In this document: positions 32,535 through 42,466 of the stretch, one piece after another
Layout of the letters: every line of letters starts with the position of its first letter
Position numbering within the stretch: position 1 is the first letter of the stretch
Source of the DNA: Bacteroidales bacterium
GTDB lineage: Bacteria; Bacteroidota; Bacteroidia; Bacteroidales; UBA3663
Direction of reading: 5' to 3'
NCBI GenBank assembly: GCA_017561935.1
Contig: JAFZBE010000031.1
Location: 1 to 48,105 of the forward strand
Length of the DNA: 48,105 nucleotides
Made by a program: the position numbers and the translations under genes
The notes under the pieces: generated by a model
The model's input: the letters and a program-made list of their open reading frames with translations, nothing else
Told to the model about the DNA's origin: nothing
Database searches by the model: none

Positions 32535-32709
32535 CACCGCTATCTAACACGGAAAGCTCTTTTCTAAGAGTGCTGTTTTGACACTTGTAAGTCTTTCGGC
32601 AAAGGGTTAGTGGTCTTGCTGTTTATCGCAGTGTCCATTTCGAAAATCGTAATAAAAATCGGATTATAACAGCAAAATTTTATTCATCTCATTTAATTTT
32701 TCAATCATT

Positions 32710-33210
32710 ATGAAGACAATTGTAAAAGTATTTTTCACTCTTTTTGTGATGACCTCAAGCTTGATGCTTATTTCGTGCAAGGACGAGGATGAGGACAAGA
32801 GTCCTGCCATCGTGGGAGCATGGGTAACTGAGCCGTTTCTATTTGAGGAAGACAACCCTGATCTGATGACTTCCTATTTGTGGTATAAGAGCGACGGCTC
32901 CTTTATAGAAGTGGATGTTATATACGACCCGGAGAATCCCAATCGCTTAAGCTATGAACATTCGGATACAGGAAAATGGACGGTGGATGGCGACTATATC
33001 ACACAGACCTACAACTTCCAATGGGATGATCCTGAAGAGTTTGATACGGATATCGTCCGTTTCGATGTAAAGGGTGACATATTAATTTTATCAGTCGAAT
33101 ATGCTGGCATTTACAAATCTATTCAACTGAAGCGAATCAAGGAAGACAAGATGCAGGAGGTCTATAATGCCGCTAAAGAATACTATCATAAACTCTATCC
33201 AAACAAATAA
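32710..33210 (+). CDS. Lipocalin-like lipoprotein
   Basis: A 166-residue protein with signal MKTIVKVFFTLFVMTSSLML and lipobox cysteine in ISCKDEDEDK. The mature region has a VGAWVTEPF start, a GKWTVDGDYITQTY strand pair and a C-terminal strand, as in small Bacteroidetes lipocalin-like (DUF5004-type) domains. Surface or periplasmic localisation is likely. Substrate unknown. It has its own promoter and ends before a strong terminator. Confidence 0.7.
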   Translation: MKTIVKVFFTLFVMTSSLMLISCKDEDEDKSPAIVGAWVTEPFLFEEDNPDLMTSYLWYKSDGSFIEVDVIYDPENPNRLSYEHSDTGKWTVDGDYITQTYNFQWDDPEEFDTDIVRFDVKGDILILSVEYAGIYKSIQLKRIKEDKMQEVYNAAKEYYHKLYPNK

Positions 33211-33339
33211 CATAATTCTTTTAATTTATTTTGTTGATTTACAAAAATATTGGGGTGTTTTTGATTTTTAAACTATGTTTTTGAAATAATTTGTCCTCAG
33301 TTTTTGAAAACATGATTCTTTTGACATGAAACGAGTAAG

Positions 33340-33389
33340 AAAAAGTGCCAACGTTTATCTGTCGTCTGACGATAACGTTGGCACTTTTT
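33340..33389. terminator. Bidirectional hairpin terminator
   Basis: AAAAAGTGCCAACGTT pairs with AACGTTGGCACTTTTT with flanking A and T tracts, so it can stop transcription from both the lipoprotein (plus) and the 33412-34056 gene (minus). Confidence 0.9.
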
Positions 33390-33411
33390 GTGGGGTATAA
33401 ATAGGGGAGGA

Positions 33412-34056
33412 TTATTTCAGCATCTTCTCAGCATCCTTGAGAGCTTCTTCCATATTCTTTTGGAGGCCTTCGGCGAAGGTGGTGCTCACGTAGCTGTTTT
33501 CTTTAAGGTTTACCTTCGAGAGGTAGCATGCTTCGAAGCGGTCGTTGCGAAGGAAGCCCCATTCTACATTGTTGCCACCTTCAAGCAATTTTTCCAAAGG
33601 CAGTTCTTCGAGGGCTTGTTCGCGTGTCTTTACATCAAGGTTGCTGCCGAAGCCACGAACTACCTTGCCGTCCTGTGCCAGCTTCTTCGTCACGTTGTAG
33701 ATCTTGGTAATGTAGGCGTTCCATTCTTCGGGAGTAATTTGTGAACCGTCCTTCTTGCAATAGACGGCCTTGGCGTTGTTGACACCATTGCCCATAAATT
33801 TGTCCAGGCCTTCGAGTTTCTCCACGAAGTCGAAATCGGGCTTCACGTCATCCAATGTCAGCTTGCCGTCATAGCGTTTTTTCCAGGTTGCTTCGCACTT
33901 TTCGGTACCGGTCATCTCCGAGAGTTTCTTCTCGGCCTGTTCCAGTTTCTGGTCAGTCTTTGCGTCGCCGGTTACAACTGGGGCTTTCTTCTCGCCGCAA
34001 GCTACGAAAATGGCGATGCTTGCGATGCACATGAGTGCTGTCAGTACTCTTTTCAT
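33412..34056 (-). CDS. Lipoprotein of unknown function
   Basis: A 214-residue protein with signal MKRVLTALMCIASIAIFVAC and lipobox cysteine 20. The mature part begins with charged residues (GEKKAPVVTG) and is largely helical: QKLEQAEKKLSEMTG, FDFVEKLEGLDKFMG, AYITKIYNVTKKLAQD. No domain is recognised. It is the last gene in the minus-strand run after the OmpA protein, with an AT repeat between; it could be a cell-surface partner of that protein. Confidence 0.75.
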   Translation of the reverse strand: MKRVLTALMCIASIAIFVACGEKKAPVVTGDAKTDQKLEQAEKKLSEMTGTEKCEATWKKRYDGKLTLDDVKPDFDFVEKLEGLDKFMGNGVNNAKAVYCKKDGSQITPEEWNAYITKIYNVTKKLAQDGKVVRGFGSNLDVKTREQALEELPLEKLLEGGNNVEWGFLRNDRFEACYLSKVNLKENSYVSTTFAEGLQKNMEEALKDAEKMLK

Positions 34057-34060
34057 AGTA

Positions 34061-34095
34061 TCAATTGTTAATTGTTATTTGTTAATTGTTAATTG
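34061..34095. repeat. TTAACAATTAAC repeat before the 34056 start
   Basis: On the minus strand, TCAATTAACAA units repeat four times ahead of the ATG, similar in position to other start-proximal repeats. Weaker examples lie at 37000-37040 and 38600-38622. Confidence 0.65.
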
Positions 34096-34102
34096 AATAG
34101 GT

Positions 34103-35308
34103 TTATTTCTTAATAAACTCTACGCGGCGGTTCTTGGCGCGACCTTCTTCGGTCTTGTTATCGGCCACGGGTTCGTGTGAGCCCTTGCCTACTGCGCGAA
34201 GGTTGAAGCCATCAACACCCAGTCCTTCGAGTGCCTTAACCACGGCTTCGGCTCGCTGCTGCGAGAGCGGATCATTTACTTTGTCAGTGCCTTGGTTGTC
34301 GGTGTGACCCTGTACCTCGAAGCGAACACTTGGGTTCTTCAGCATATAGTCGGCCACTTTCTGTATCTCGGCCATCGACTCGGCCTTAAGCGTTGCCTTG
34401 CCTGTTTCGAAGAGAATGTTATTGGTCACGAACTTGCCTGTCTCGGCAATAGCCTTCTCAACTGCGGTCATGTCCGATGCGTTGCGTGCATAGAGGTCGC
34501 CGCCACCCTTGGCCAGACGTATATTGGTGATGTAGTCGATGTGGTCCTCCCAGAAGTCTGTTTCAACGGTGAACCAATCCGCAGCCTTTACATTGGGAGC
34601 GTTGATGACTCGCTGGCCATTGATATAGACTTTCAGCGCACGCTTATTGAACGATAATGCAAAATGATTCCAATCGTTTCGCTCATGATTATCTTCCAAC
34701 GATTTATCTCCTTCGACCTTGTCACCTCCTGAAGGTCTGGCGATATACCAGCGGATATCATTATCGCCAAATCCGATGGCCGTTTCGTATTCGCCGTCAT
34801 CATCGGCCGTCTTCAGATGCACCGTATAGCCGCAGCGATGCTCGTCGCCGTCAGGAACGAAATAATCAAACTCTAGCGAATACACTTCAGGAAGGTATTT
34901 CCTGTTGTCGCCTTGAACCAGAGGAGTGATCTGTGTGCCAGAGCCATGCTCGAACTTGATGGCCATAGTCCCGTTCATTCTGGCTACTTCAACATTGTTT
35001 TCGAGCAAATCCCATTTCGAAGGGAATTCACCCATTTGTTCACCCTTCAGGTTGTCTTCGAAGATGACGACGGTGCCTGCCACGAAGTCGCTCTTCACGG
35101 CCTCACCCTTGGCGGTCTTCTTTGGGCTGGCAGATTCTTCCTCGTCGTTGTCAGCCTTCTCCGCTTTTTTCTCCATTTTTTGTTCTACAGCGCGCTTGCC
35201 GGCATCGACAGCCTTGTCCTTGATCTTGCCAAGCCATGCCTGGGCGTTGGCGCCTGTAATGCAAATGACGGCCATTGCGATGATGGCCAATAATCTTCTT
35301 GTGTTCAT
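34103..35308 (-). CDS. OmpA-family outer-membrane protein with a LamG-like domain
   Basis: A 401-residue protein. The signal peptide is MNTRRLLAIIAMAVICITGA, followed by a lysine/glutamate-rich helix (KMEKKAEKADNDEE). Residues about 65-245 resemble a concanavalin/LamG beta-sandwich (VIFEDNLKGEQMGEFPSKWD, VYSLEFDYFVPDG, KVYINGQRVIN). The C-terminal OmpA peptidoglycan-binding domain (NNILFETGKATLKAESM, FEVQGHTDNQGTDKVND, LSQQRAEAVVKAL, GRAKNRRVEFIKK) is intact. The start was moved to the ATG at 35308 because the upstream extension ends the signal. It lies 53 bases after araB on the same strand. Confidence 0.82.
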   Translation of the reverse strand: MNTRRLLAIIAMAVICITGANAQAWLGKIKDKAVDAGKRAVEQKMEKKAEKADNDEEESASPKKTAKGEAVKSDFVAGTVVIFEDNLKGEQMGEFPSKWDLLENNVEVARMNGTMAIKFEHGSGTQITPLVQGDNRKYLPEVYSLEFDYFVPDGDEHRCGYTVHLKTADDDGEYETAIGFGDNDIRWYIARPSGGDKVEGDKSLEDNHERNDWNHFALSFNKRALKVYINGQRVINAPNVKAADWFTVETDFWEDHIDYITNIRLAKGGGDLYARNASDMTAVEKAIAETGKFVTNNILFETGKATLKAESMAEIQKVADYMLKNPSVRFEVQGHTDNQGTDKVNDPLSQQRAEAVVKALEGLGVDGFNLRAVGKGSHEPVADNKTEEGRAKNRRVEFIKK

Positions 35309-35361
35309 AGTCAGACTCTTGTTTAAAGATTTGATTTGGGCAGAGATAATCATTACAGCTC

Positions 35362-36993
35362 TTACTTCTTATAATCCACAGCCGCCTGATCCACGGGGAT
35401 GCAAGCCTTGTAGGTCTCGATGTAACGGTTGAAGCCTTCGACATCAGCGGGGTCAGGAGCAATCTCGATGCCCTTATTACCAGCAAAGACAACCTTCTCG
35501 AGGTAAGCTGCAAGATTGAGTTTGTCGGGATTGTTGACAAGGAAGGAAGCGAGGAGTGCGATACCCCATGCTCCGCCTTCACCAGCAGTCTCCATGACGG
35601 AGATAGGAGAGTTGAGGGCTGCAGCGAGCACCTTCTGACCTACGCCTGGAGTCTTGAAGAGGCCTCCGTGACCTGTGATGCGATCGACCTTGACATTCTC
35701 CTCGTTGAAGAGTACGTCATTGCCAAGCTTAAGCACGGCGATGGTGGCATAAAGGTTGGCGCGCATGAAGTTGGCAAGGTTGAAGCGGTCGTTGGGTGAA
35801 CGCATTACGAGTGGGCGACCACCCTCGGTGAGGCCAGCAACAGGTTCGCCTGAGATGAAGTTGTAGGAGAGGACACCGCCACAGTCCACATCGCCCGTGA
35901 GCGCATGGTTATAGAGTTTGCCATAAATTTCGTTCATATCGACCTTCACGCCGAGTAGTTCCTGATACTCCTTGAAGAGCTTCACCCAGGCGTTAATGTC
36001 AGACGTACAGTTGTTGCAGTGAACCATTGCCACAAGGTTGCCGTCGGGAGTGGTGACGATATCGATCATCTCGTTGGGCTTTTGTACATCCTTTTCGAGC
36101 ACAATCATCGAGAACGACGAGGTGCCAGCCGAAACGTTACCTGTGCGAACCTTGACGCTGTTGGTGGCCGTCATGCCGGTGCCAGCATCGCCTTCGGGAG
36201 GACAGAGCGGGCAGCCGCCCTTGAGGTGGCCCGACACGTCGAGGCGCTGGGCACCATGTTCGGTGAGTACACCTGCATCCTGTCCGGCAACGAGGCATTC
36301 GGGCAGAATATCCTCAAGCTTCCAGGGGAAACCGTAGGGGGCAACGAGTTTGTTGAACTTGCGTACCATCTCGGCATTGTAGGTCTTTGTCTCGGGGTCA
36401 ACAGGAATCATGCCCGAAGCATCACCGATACCGAGTACCTTCTTACCCGTGAGACGCCAGTGGATATAGCCTGCGAGCGTAGTGAGGTAAGTGATGTCCT
36501 TGACATGTTCCTCACCATTGAGGATTGCCTGATAGAGATGCGAGATACTCCAACGAAGCGGTATATTGTAGTTGAAGAGCTTGCTAAGTTCGGCAGCGGC
36601 CTTGCCCGTATTGGTGTTGCGCCAGGTGCGGAAGGGGGCGAGGATCTTCTCGTCTTCCGAAACAGGAGCCCAACGTGTGGCCTTGCCATTGGGGCCAAAG
36701 GCCATGTAGCCGTGCATCATGGCGCTGATGCCGATGGAGGCAAGCTGTTCGATTTCGCAGTCATACTCTGCCTTGACGTTGCGGCGCAGGTCGGCGTAGC
36801 AATCTTCTACACCATACCAGATTGCTTCGGTGCTATAGGTCCAAAGGCCATCGACGAGCTGGTTTTCCCACTCGTGACTGCCCTGGGCGATAGGCTTGTT
36901 ATCCTGATCAATAAGAACGGCTTTGATGCGGGTTGAACCAAATTCGATGCCAAGAACCGCCTTGCCTGATTCAATAGTTTGTCTTGCTGTCAT
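35362..36993 (-). CDS. araB: Ribulokinase-type FGGY carbohydrate kinase
   Basis: A 543-residue kinase that phosphorylates L-ribulose with ATP. N-terminal phosphate-1 loop: LGIEFGSTRIKAVLIDQ. FGGY-type features include MMHGYMAFGP, GDASGMIPVD, and C-terminal ITGHGGLFKTPGVGQ with the adenosine-binding AGEGGAWGIALLAS. It sits directly after araA and araD, the arrangement of the Bacteroidetes arabinose cluster, so ribulokinase is more likely than xylulokinase. The ATG at 36993 is clear. Cytoplasmic. Confidence 0.88.
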   Translation of the reverse strand: MTARQTIESGKAVLGIEFGSTRIKAVLIDQDNKPIAQGSHEWENQLVDGLWTYSTEAIWYGVEDCYADLRRNVKAEYDCEIEQLASIGISAMMHGYMAFGPNGKATRWAPVSEDEKILAPFRTWRNTNTGKAAAELSKLFNYNIPLRWSISHLYQAILNGEEHVKDITYLTTLAGYIHWRLTGKKVLGIGDASGMIPVDPETKTYNAEMVRKFNKLVAPYGFPWKLEDILPECLVAGQDAGVLTEHGAQRLDVSGHLKGGCPLCPPEGDAGTGMTATNSVKVRTGNVSAGTSSFSMIVLEKDVQKPNEMIDIVTTPDGNLVAMVHCNNCTSDINAWVKLFKEYQELLGVKVDMNEIYGKLYNHALTGDVDCGGVLSYNFISGEPVAGLTEGGRPLVMRSPNDRFNLANFMRANLYATIAVLKLGNDVLFNEENVKVDRITGHGGLFKTPGVGQKVLAAALNSPISVMETAGEGGAWGIALLASFLVNNPDKLNLAAYLEKVVFAGNKGIEIAPDPADVEGFNRYIETYKACIPVDQAAVDYKK

Positions 36994-37051
36994 TGTTCAA
37001 TTAACATTAAAGAATAAATAATTAACAATTCACAAATAACAACTGAGTGGG

Positions 37052-38599
37052 TTATTTCAATGCTTTGTTGAGCAGGTAATATACCTCATTCATGCGGAGA
37101 TCCTTCTTGAGGGACTCGAGCGTGGTGTTCTTGTCGATATGAACGTACTCGATGTCGAGCATCTCGGCATAATCCTCCCAATACTCGGGCGTGATGTCGT
37201 AGGACATGATGGAGTGGTGGGTGCCACCACAGAGAATCCAACCGCCGGCGCCAACTTCGAAGTTCGGCTGTGGAATCCAAAGGGCATTGGCAACAGGAAG
37301 CTTCGGAAGTGGTTTGGGTTTGATGCAATCCACGTCGTTGACGATGAGACGGAAGCGATTGCCCATATCGATAACGGTAGCTGTTACACCGTAGCCTGTC
37401 TGTGAGTTGAAGACGAGGCGGGCGGTCTGCTGTTTGCGCACACCGATACCGAGGAAGTGCACCTCAAGGCGAATAGGCTCGTCCTTGACGGCAATCTTCG
37501 GACATACCTCGAGCATGTGGCTTTGGAGGATGGCGCTCTTCTCGCCATCGAAGTTGAGGGTGTAGTCCTCGAGGAACGAGCATCCCTTGGGCATGCCTTG
37601 GGTCATATACCAAACGGTACGATAGAGGGCAGCCGACTTCCAGTCGCCTTCGGCGCCGAAGCCATAACCTTCCTCCATCAGACGTTGTGAAGCGAGGCCG
37701 GGGATCTGGTCGAAACCGATGAAGCCTTCGCTGTCGGGGTCGTCCCAGCTGCCGAGGTCGTCGAAGTTGGTGGTGAAGCCCTTAGCGCCCTTTGCCTTGA
37801 GGATGGCACGAAGGGCGAGCTCTGCCTTGGCGGCGTTCCAGATCTTCTTCTTGCCAATCTCTTCGCCTGCTTCGCATGGAACGACGGTATATTTCTTGTA
37901 GTATTCCTCAACGAGTGCATCCACGTCGGCATTCTTAACGGACTTCCAGTAGTCCATCAGTTCGCTGACTGTGCAGTAATCGACATGATAGCCCAGAACC
38001 TGCTCGGCAGCTACCTTGTCGCCATCGGTAACAGCCACGTTGTTCATCTGATCGCCGAAACGCAGGATGAGCATGTCCTTAGCATCGGCCACGGCTGCTG
38101 CTACACGGGCCCAGATGGCGATGTGCTCCTGTACCTTTGGATCCTTCCAGTAGCCGGCAACGACCTTGCGTGGCTTGCGGAGACGTGCGCAGATATGACC
38201 GAACTCACGGTCACCATGAGCCGACTGGTTGAGGTTCATGAAGTCCATGTCCATGGTGTCCCAAGGAATCTCCTGATTGTACTGGGTGTGAAGGTGGAGC
38301 ATTGGCTTGTTGAGTTGCTGCAAGCCGTGGATCCACATCTTGGCAGGTGAGAAGGTGTGCATCCAGGTGATGAGGCCTACGCACTTCTCATCGTTGTTGG
38401 CAGCCTTCATGATGGCAGCTACCTCCTTGTCGGAGTTGGCTGTACCCTTATAAACAACCTTGATAGGGATGATGCCTGTCTCATTGAGGCCGGCGACCAT
38501 TTCCTTCGAGTGTCCATCTACAATCTTTACGGTTTCGCCACCGTATAGTAATTGTGCTCCGGTGATCCACCAGAGTTCGAGATTTTCAAACACTTTCAT
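37052..38599 (-). CDS. araA: L-arabinose isomerase
   Basis: A 515-residue enzyme that interconverts L-arabinose and L-ribulose. Metal-binding and catalytic segments are the MEEGYGFGAEGDWKSAAL region (two glutamates), SHMLEVCP and the C-terminal GGTHHSIMSYDI. The length matches E. coli AraA (500). Upstream is araD; the gap to araB is 58 bases. A GTHHS histidine pair supports the Mn-binding site. Confidence 0.95.
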   Translation of the reverse strand: MKVFENLELWWITGAQLLYGGETVKIVDGHSKEMVAGLNETGIIPIKVVYKGTANSDKEVAAIMKAANNDEKCVGLITWMHTFSPAKMWIHGLQQLNKPMLHLHTQYNQEIPWDTMDMDFMNLNQSAHGDREFGHICARLRKPRKVVAGYWKDPKVQEHIAIWARVAAAVADAKDMLILRFGDQMNNVAVTDGDKVAAEQVLGYHVDYCTVSELMDYWKSVKNADVDALVEEYYKKYTVVPCEAGEEIGKKKIWNAAKAELALRAILKAKGAKGFTTNFDDLGSWDDPDSEGFIGFDQIPGLASQRLMEEGYGFGAEGDWKSAALYRTVWYMTQGMPKGCSFLEDYTLNFDGEKSAILQSHMLEVCPKIAVKDEPIRLEVHFLGIGVRKQQTARLVFNSQTGYGVTATVIDMGNRFRLIVNDVDCIKPKPLPKLPVANALWIPQPNFEVGAGGWILCGGTHHSIMSYDITPEYWEDYAEMLDIEYVHIDKNTTLESLKKDLRMNEVYYLLNKALK

Positions 38600-38622
38600 A
38601 GTAATAGTTAATTGTTAATTAT

Positions 38623-39327
38623 TCAGTGCTTCTGCCCTTTTTGTCCGTAATAGGCATTGGGGCCATGCTTGCGCATGTAATGCTTCTCGATGAGGAGCGG
38701 GTTCATGGTAGTGTTAGGGTTGACGCTGAAGCTGATGAACGCCATCTTGGCGCACTGCTCCATCACCTTCGCGTTATATACAGCATTGGCAGGTGAGGTG
38801 CCCCATGAGAACGGGCCGTGATTCTTGACAAGCACAGCGGGCGTGTGGTCGGGATTGATGCCGAGCTGCTGGAATTTGTTGACGATGACTACGCCTGTCT
38901 CCTTCTCGTATTCCTGCATCTGATGGGCAACCATGTCGTCGGTACATGGAATATCCTTGTAGAAATAGTCGGCATGTGTTGTGCCGATGTTCGGAATGTC
39001 GCAACCTGCCTGAGCAAATGCGGTGGCGTAGGTGGAATGTGTGTGTACAACACCCTTGATGTTGGGGAATGCGCGATAGAGCACGAGGTGTGTTGGCGTG
39101 TCGCTCGATGGATTGAGGTTGCCTTCGACGACCTTGCCGGTCTTAAGGTCAACGACAACCATGTCTTCGACTTTCATCACATCGTAGTCAACGCCCGATG
39201 GCTTGATGACCACAAGGCCCTTTTCACGGTCGATGCCAGAGACATTGCCCCAGGTATAGATTACCAGTCCCTGCTTGACAAGCTCCATGTTGGCGTCGAA
39301 AACCTGCTTCTTTAATTCTTCTAACAT
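38623..39327 (-). CDS. araD: L-ribulose-5-phosphate 4-epimerase
   Basis: A 234-residue class II aldolase-family epimerase giving D-xylulose 5-phosphate. Zinc-ligand histidines are in [14 protein letters not shown] and [12 protein letters not shown] [19 protein letters not shown]; the early [11 protein letters not shown] and [11 protein letters not shown] motifs are phosphate-binding. Together with araA and araB it completes the route from arabinose to the pentose phosphate pathway. The gene order is araD, araA, araB. The gap to araA is 23 bases. Confidence 0.95.
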   Translation of the reverse strand: MLEELKKQVFDANMELVKQGLVIYTWGNVSGIDREKGLVVIKPSGVDYDVMKVEDMVVVDLKTGKVVEGNLNPSSDTPTHLVLYRAFPNIKGVVHTHSTYATAFAQAGCDIPNIGTTHADYFYKDIPCTDDMVAHQMQEYEKETGVVIVNKFQQLGINPDHTPAVLVKNHGPFSWGTSPANAVYNAKVMEQCAKMAFISFSVNPNTTMNPLLIEKHYMRKHGPNAYYGQKGQKH

Positions 39328-39343
39328 ATTATTAAATAAAACA

Positions 39344-39391
39344 GCGGGAAACCCGGAGGCAAGTGATCTTTTTGTCTTCCGCGTTTCCCGC
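39344..39391 (-). promoter_or_regulatory. Stable hairpin between the symporter and araD
   Basis: GCGGGAAAC (39344-39352) pairs with GTTTCCCGC (39383-39391); the adjacent CGGA/TCCG extends the stem past a mismatch. On the minus strand it comes after the symporter stop and ahead of araD. It may be a processing site or an attenuator that sets different amounts of the two products. Confidence 0.7.
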
Positions 39392-39403
39392 AGTAATTGT
39401 TAA

Positions 39404-41095
39404 TTACCAGAAATAGATATAGAATGCCACGGTGATACTAAGGATAATAATGGTATGGATGACATCCCAATGATTCCATGATGCCCGTGAGGCGGCCTTC
39501 TGTTCCTCGGTAGCAGTGCCAAATACCAGACCTCGTATTTTTGCGGGTTCCGGAGCCTTGGTGCAAAGGCTGACAATGATTACAATCAGACAGCAGACAA
39601 CCAGCATACAACCGCAGAAGAACAGCCAGTTGAAATCGTAGAATACGGCCTTGAACCAGTTGTCAGCGGCATCAGAGACGTTGCTGTAATAGACCTTCGC
39701 ACCGAGACGGGTTAGGCCGATGATGATGCCTGAGAGCAGGCCCCACATACCGCCCTTGGCCGAGGCACGCTTCCAGCAGATACCGAGAAGGAAGGCGGCG
39801 GCAATACCAGGAGCTAACACACTCTGTACATCCTGGAGGTAATTATAGAGCACGTTGCCAACGCTGCGCATGATGGGGATCCAGAGGATGCCGAGCACCA
39901 CGATGACGACGGTTGCAATCTGACCGATGCGGACGAGGCTCTTCTCGGAGGTCTGAGGCTTCAGTCGCTTCCAGAAGTCAATTGTGAACAGCATGGCCGA
40001 AGAGTTGAACAGAGAGGCGAGTGACGACATCAAGGCTGCGAGGATACCGCAGACTACGAGACCCTTCACACCGGCGGGTAGAATCTTAGCCACGAGGGTG
40101 GGGAAGGCTGCATCTGCGTTCGGCGTACCGTCGGCCAGCAGGGGCAGGAAACCACCATCGCCAGCATACTTCTGATGCAGGGCGAAGGCAATCATGCCTG
40201 GGATAAGGAACAGGAACACTGGAAGCAGCTTAAGATAGGCTCCGAAGATTGTGCCACGGCGAGCTTCCTTCTCGTCTTTGCCCGAGAGCACACGCTGTAC
40301 AATGTATTGGTCGGTACACCAGTATCAGAAGCCGATGACGGCAGAGCCGATCAGTGCACCGAGCCACGGATACTGTGGGTCGCTATTCGAGCGCATCAGG
40401 TGAATCATAGTGCCGGTAGCACCATCATAGCTTGGTTTCACATCGCAGAGCTGCAGCATCTGGTCCCAGCTGCCTAAGGCCTTCATGCCCAATACGAGGA
40501 TGATAAGCGAACCCAGTAAAAGGATTGGTGTTTGCAGAACGGAAGTATAAAGAACGGACTTCATGCCACCGAAAATCGTGTAGATAGCGGTGATGACCAC
40601 CAATCCGATGGCGGCGATCCAGAAGAAGTCAATACCCCAGAGTTCTTTGATGCCAAATACCTGTTGGAACACGAGGCCGCCGGCATATACCGTCACAGCT
40701 ACCTTCGTTAATACGTAGCTGATCAGCGAGATGACGCTGAGAATTGTTCGGCTTTCAGTATTATAGCGGCGCTCCAGGAACTCAGGCATGGTGTAAACCA
40801 TCGAGCGGGAGTAGAACGGAACAAATACCCAGCCAAGGATAAGGATCATCCAGCCTTGGATCTCCCAGTGAGCCATGGCCATACCCGACGAAGCGCCGGC
40901 ACCGGCCAATCCGATAAGGTGTTCCGAACCAATGTTCGAAGCGAAGATAGAAGCACCGATGGCAATCCACGTAGCGTCTTTGCCACCTAAGAAATAGTCT
41001 GCGGAGTTGTCGTTCTTCTGCGAGACAACCCATAATACGATGCCGATCAGGATAGCACAGAATATGCCGATGACCAACCAATCAAGAAGAGCCAT
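39404..41095 (-). pseudogene. Sodium/sugar symporter (SSS family) with an in-frame TGA at codon 257
   Basis: The reading frame would encode 563 residues of an SGLT-type symporter with about 14 membrane helices: ADYFLGGKDATWIAIGASIF, ASNIGSEHLIGLAGAGASSG, TIFGGMKSVLYTSVLQ, and later QYIVQRVLSGKDEKEARRG. Codon 257 (40325-40327) is TGA, in the segment VIGF-stop-YWCTDQYIV where homologues have Trp (TGG). Both parts remain in the same frame and are otherwise intact. TGA is a normal stop elsewhere here. So this is a recent nonsense mutation, or a base error. The intact MFS permease may make the loss tolerable. Confidence 0.85.
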
Positions 41096-41140
41096 AAAAC
41101 AGAGTGATTTGAATTAAGTTTTTTAATTGATAATAGTAAG

Positions 41141-42415
41141 TTAGTCAACCTTGATGTCCTTATTGACATTCTTGCAGCCCCAGAGGCTGTAGAACAAGAT
41201 GTAAGCGATCATTGCAATGATGAGCCAGTAAGATCCGAGGAAGCCTGTGGCCGGACGAACGACGTTGTCCTGGATGAATGGCATGATGCCACCACCTACA
41301 ACCATGGCCATGAAGAGGCCAGATGCTTTGGCCGTGTATTTGCCCAGTCCTTCAGTCGAAAGGTTGAAGATACCGCCCCACATGATAGAGGTGCAGAGAC
41401 CGCAAAGGAAGATGAAGAGACAAGAGAGAGGCACTTCGCCACCGAAGAGGCTGATGTTGATATGTCCTGTGAAGATAGCGCAGAGGAGAAGCAGGATGGC
41501 TACCGACGAAACGGTGATCATCTGTGTGCGGGTCGAAATCTTGCCGGAGATGATAGTGGAAAGGAAACGTCCGCAGAGCATAAGGAACCAGTAAGCTGAA
41601 GCAAGTGAGCCGGCTACCTTGGCAGCGCCCTCGAATGGAAGACGGCTGATCCACATGTTCATCTCGTTTGGAATACCAATCTCGATGCCTACATAGAAGA
41701 AGATGGCGATGATGCCAAGCAGGCAATGACGGAAGGCGAGAGGCGAACGCTCGTAAGTCACATTCGAAAGGTCGCCCTGTGGCTCATCAATCCTGACAAA
41801 CGAAATGATGATGAACGAAAGTGCAAAGATTACCATGCCGGCGATGACGAGTGGAGAAACTTCGGCCATCGTGGTCTCCTTGGTAAGTGTGCCGATAAGT
41901 ACACCGACGAGCATCGGGGTAAGGGTGCCTGTCAAAGAGTTGATGGTGCCACCTGCCTGGATGAGCTGGTTGCCGCTATTGCCGCCGCCTCCGAGGAGGT
42001 TAAGCATGGGGTTCACCACGGTGTTGAGCATGCAGACACAGAAGCCGCAGACCAATGCTCCAAGGAGATAGATGAAGAGGTTGAGTGAGCATACCTGTCC
42101 GCCGATTTCGCAGACAGCCACGTCAGCACCGACTTTGCTGGAGAGGAGTTGGATGCCCAGACCGATGAAACCTACTGCAAGTGCGATGAGGGCTGTCTTC
42201 TTGTAGCCGAACTTGATGAGCATGTTGCCAGCTGGAATACCCATGAAGAGGTATGCAAGGAAGTTCATCAGGTTACCGGCCATGCCGGCCCACTCGTATG
42301 TGTAGCCCCAGATATTCCCAAATGGAGCAGCCATGTTGGTAACGAAGCTGATCATGCCGAAGATGAAGAACATCGTGATGATCGCTACCCAGTTGCGTTC
42401 TTGTTTTTGTGCCAT
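41141..42415 (-). CDS. FucP/GluP-type MFS sugar permease
   Basis: A 424-residue major facilitator protein with about 12 membrane segments (VAIITMFFIFGMISFVTNMA, LMNFLAYLFMGIPAGNMLIK, FIYLLGALVCGFCVCMLNTV, FALSFIIISFV, LIIAMIAYILFYSLW). GIPAGNMLIKFGYKK is the loop 2-3 type motif seen in FucP, and LNTVVNPMLNLLGG is also typical. It would import arabinose, galactose or a related sugar with protons or sodium. It lies between galM and the symporter in the arabinose cluster and, if the symporter is dead, is probably the working sugar importer. Confidence 0.88.
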   Translation of the reverse strand: MAQKQERNWVAIITMFFIFGMISFVTNMAAPFGNIWGYTYEWAGMAGNLMNFLAYLFMGIPAGNMLIKFGYKKTALIALAVGFIGLGIQLLSSKVGADVAVCEIGGQVCSLNLFIYLLGALVCGFCVCMLNTVVNPMLNLLGGGGNSGNQLIQAGGTINSLTGTLTPMLVGVLIGTLTKETTMAEVSPLVIAGMVIFALSFIIISFVRIDEPQGDLSNVTYERSPLAFRHCLLGIIAIFFYVGIEIGIPNEMNMWISRLPFEGAAKVAGSLASAYWFLMLCGRFLSTIISGKISTRTQMITVSSVAILLLLCAIFTGHINISLFGGEVPLSCLFIFLCGLCTSIMWGGIFNLSTEGLGKYTAKASGLFMAMVVGGGIMPFIQDNVVRPATGFLGSYWLIIAMIAYILFYSLWGCKNVNKDIKVD

Positions 42416-42466
42416 TGTGTCTTTTGTGTTATTGGTTTAGTAAATAGTTGAATAGCGTAAATGGAG

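Noticed and set aside
40325..40327. Selenocysteine or reassigned TGA in the symporter
   Set aside because: Family members have Trp here, no SECIS-like hairpin is evident right after the codon, and TGA ends other genes in this window.
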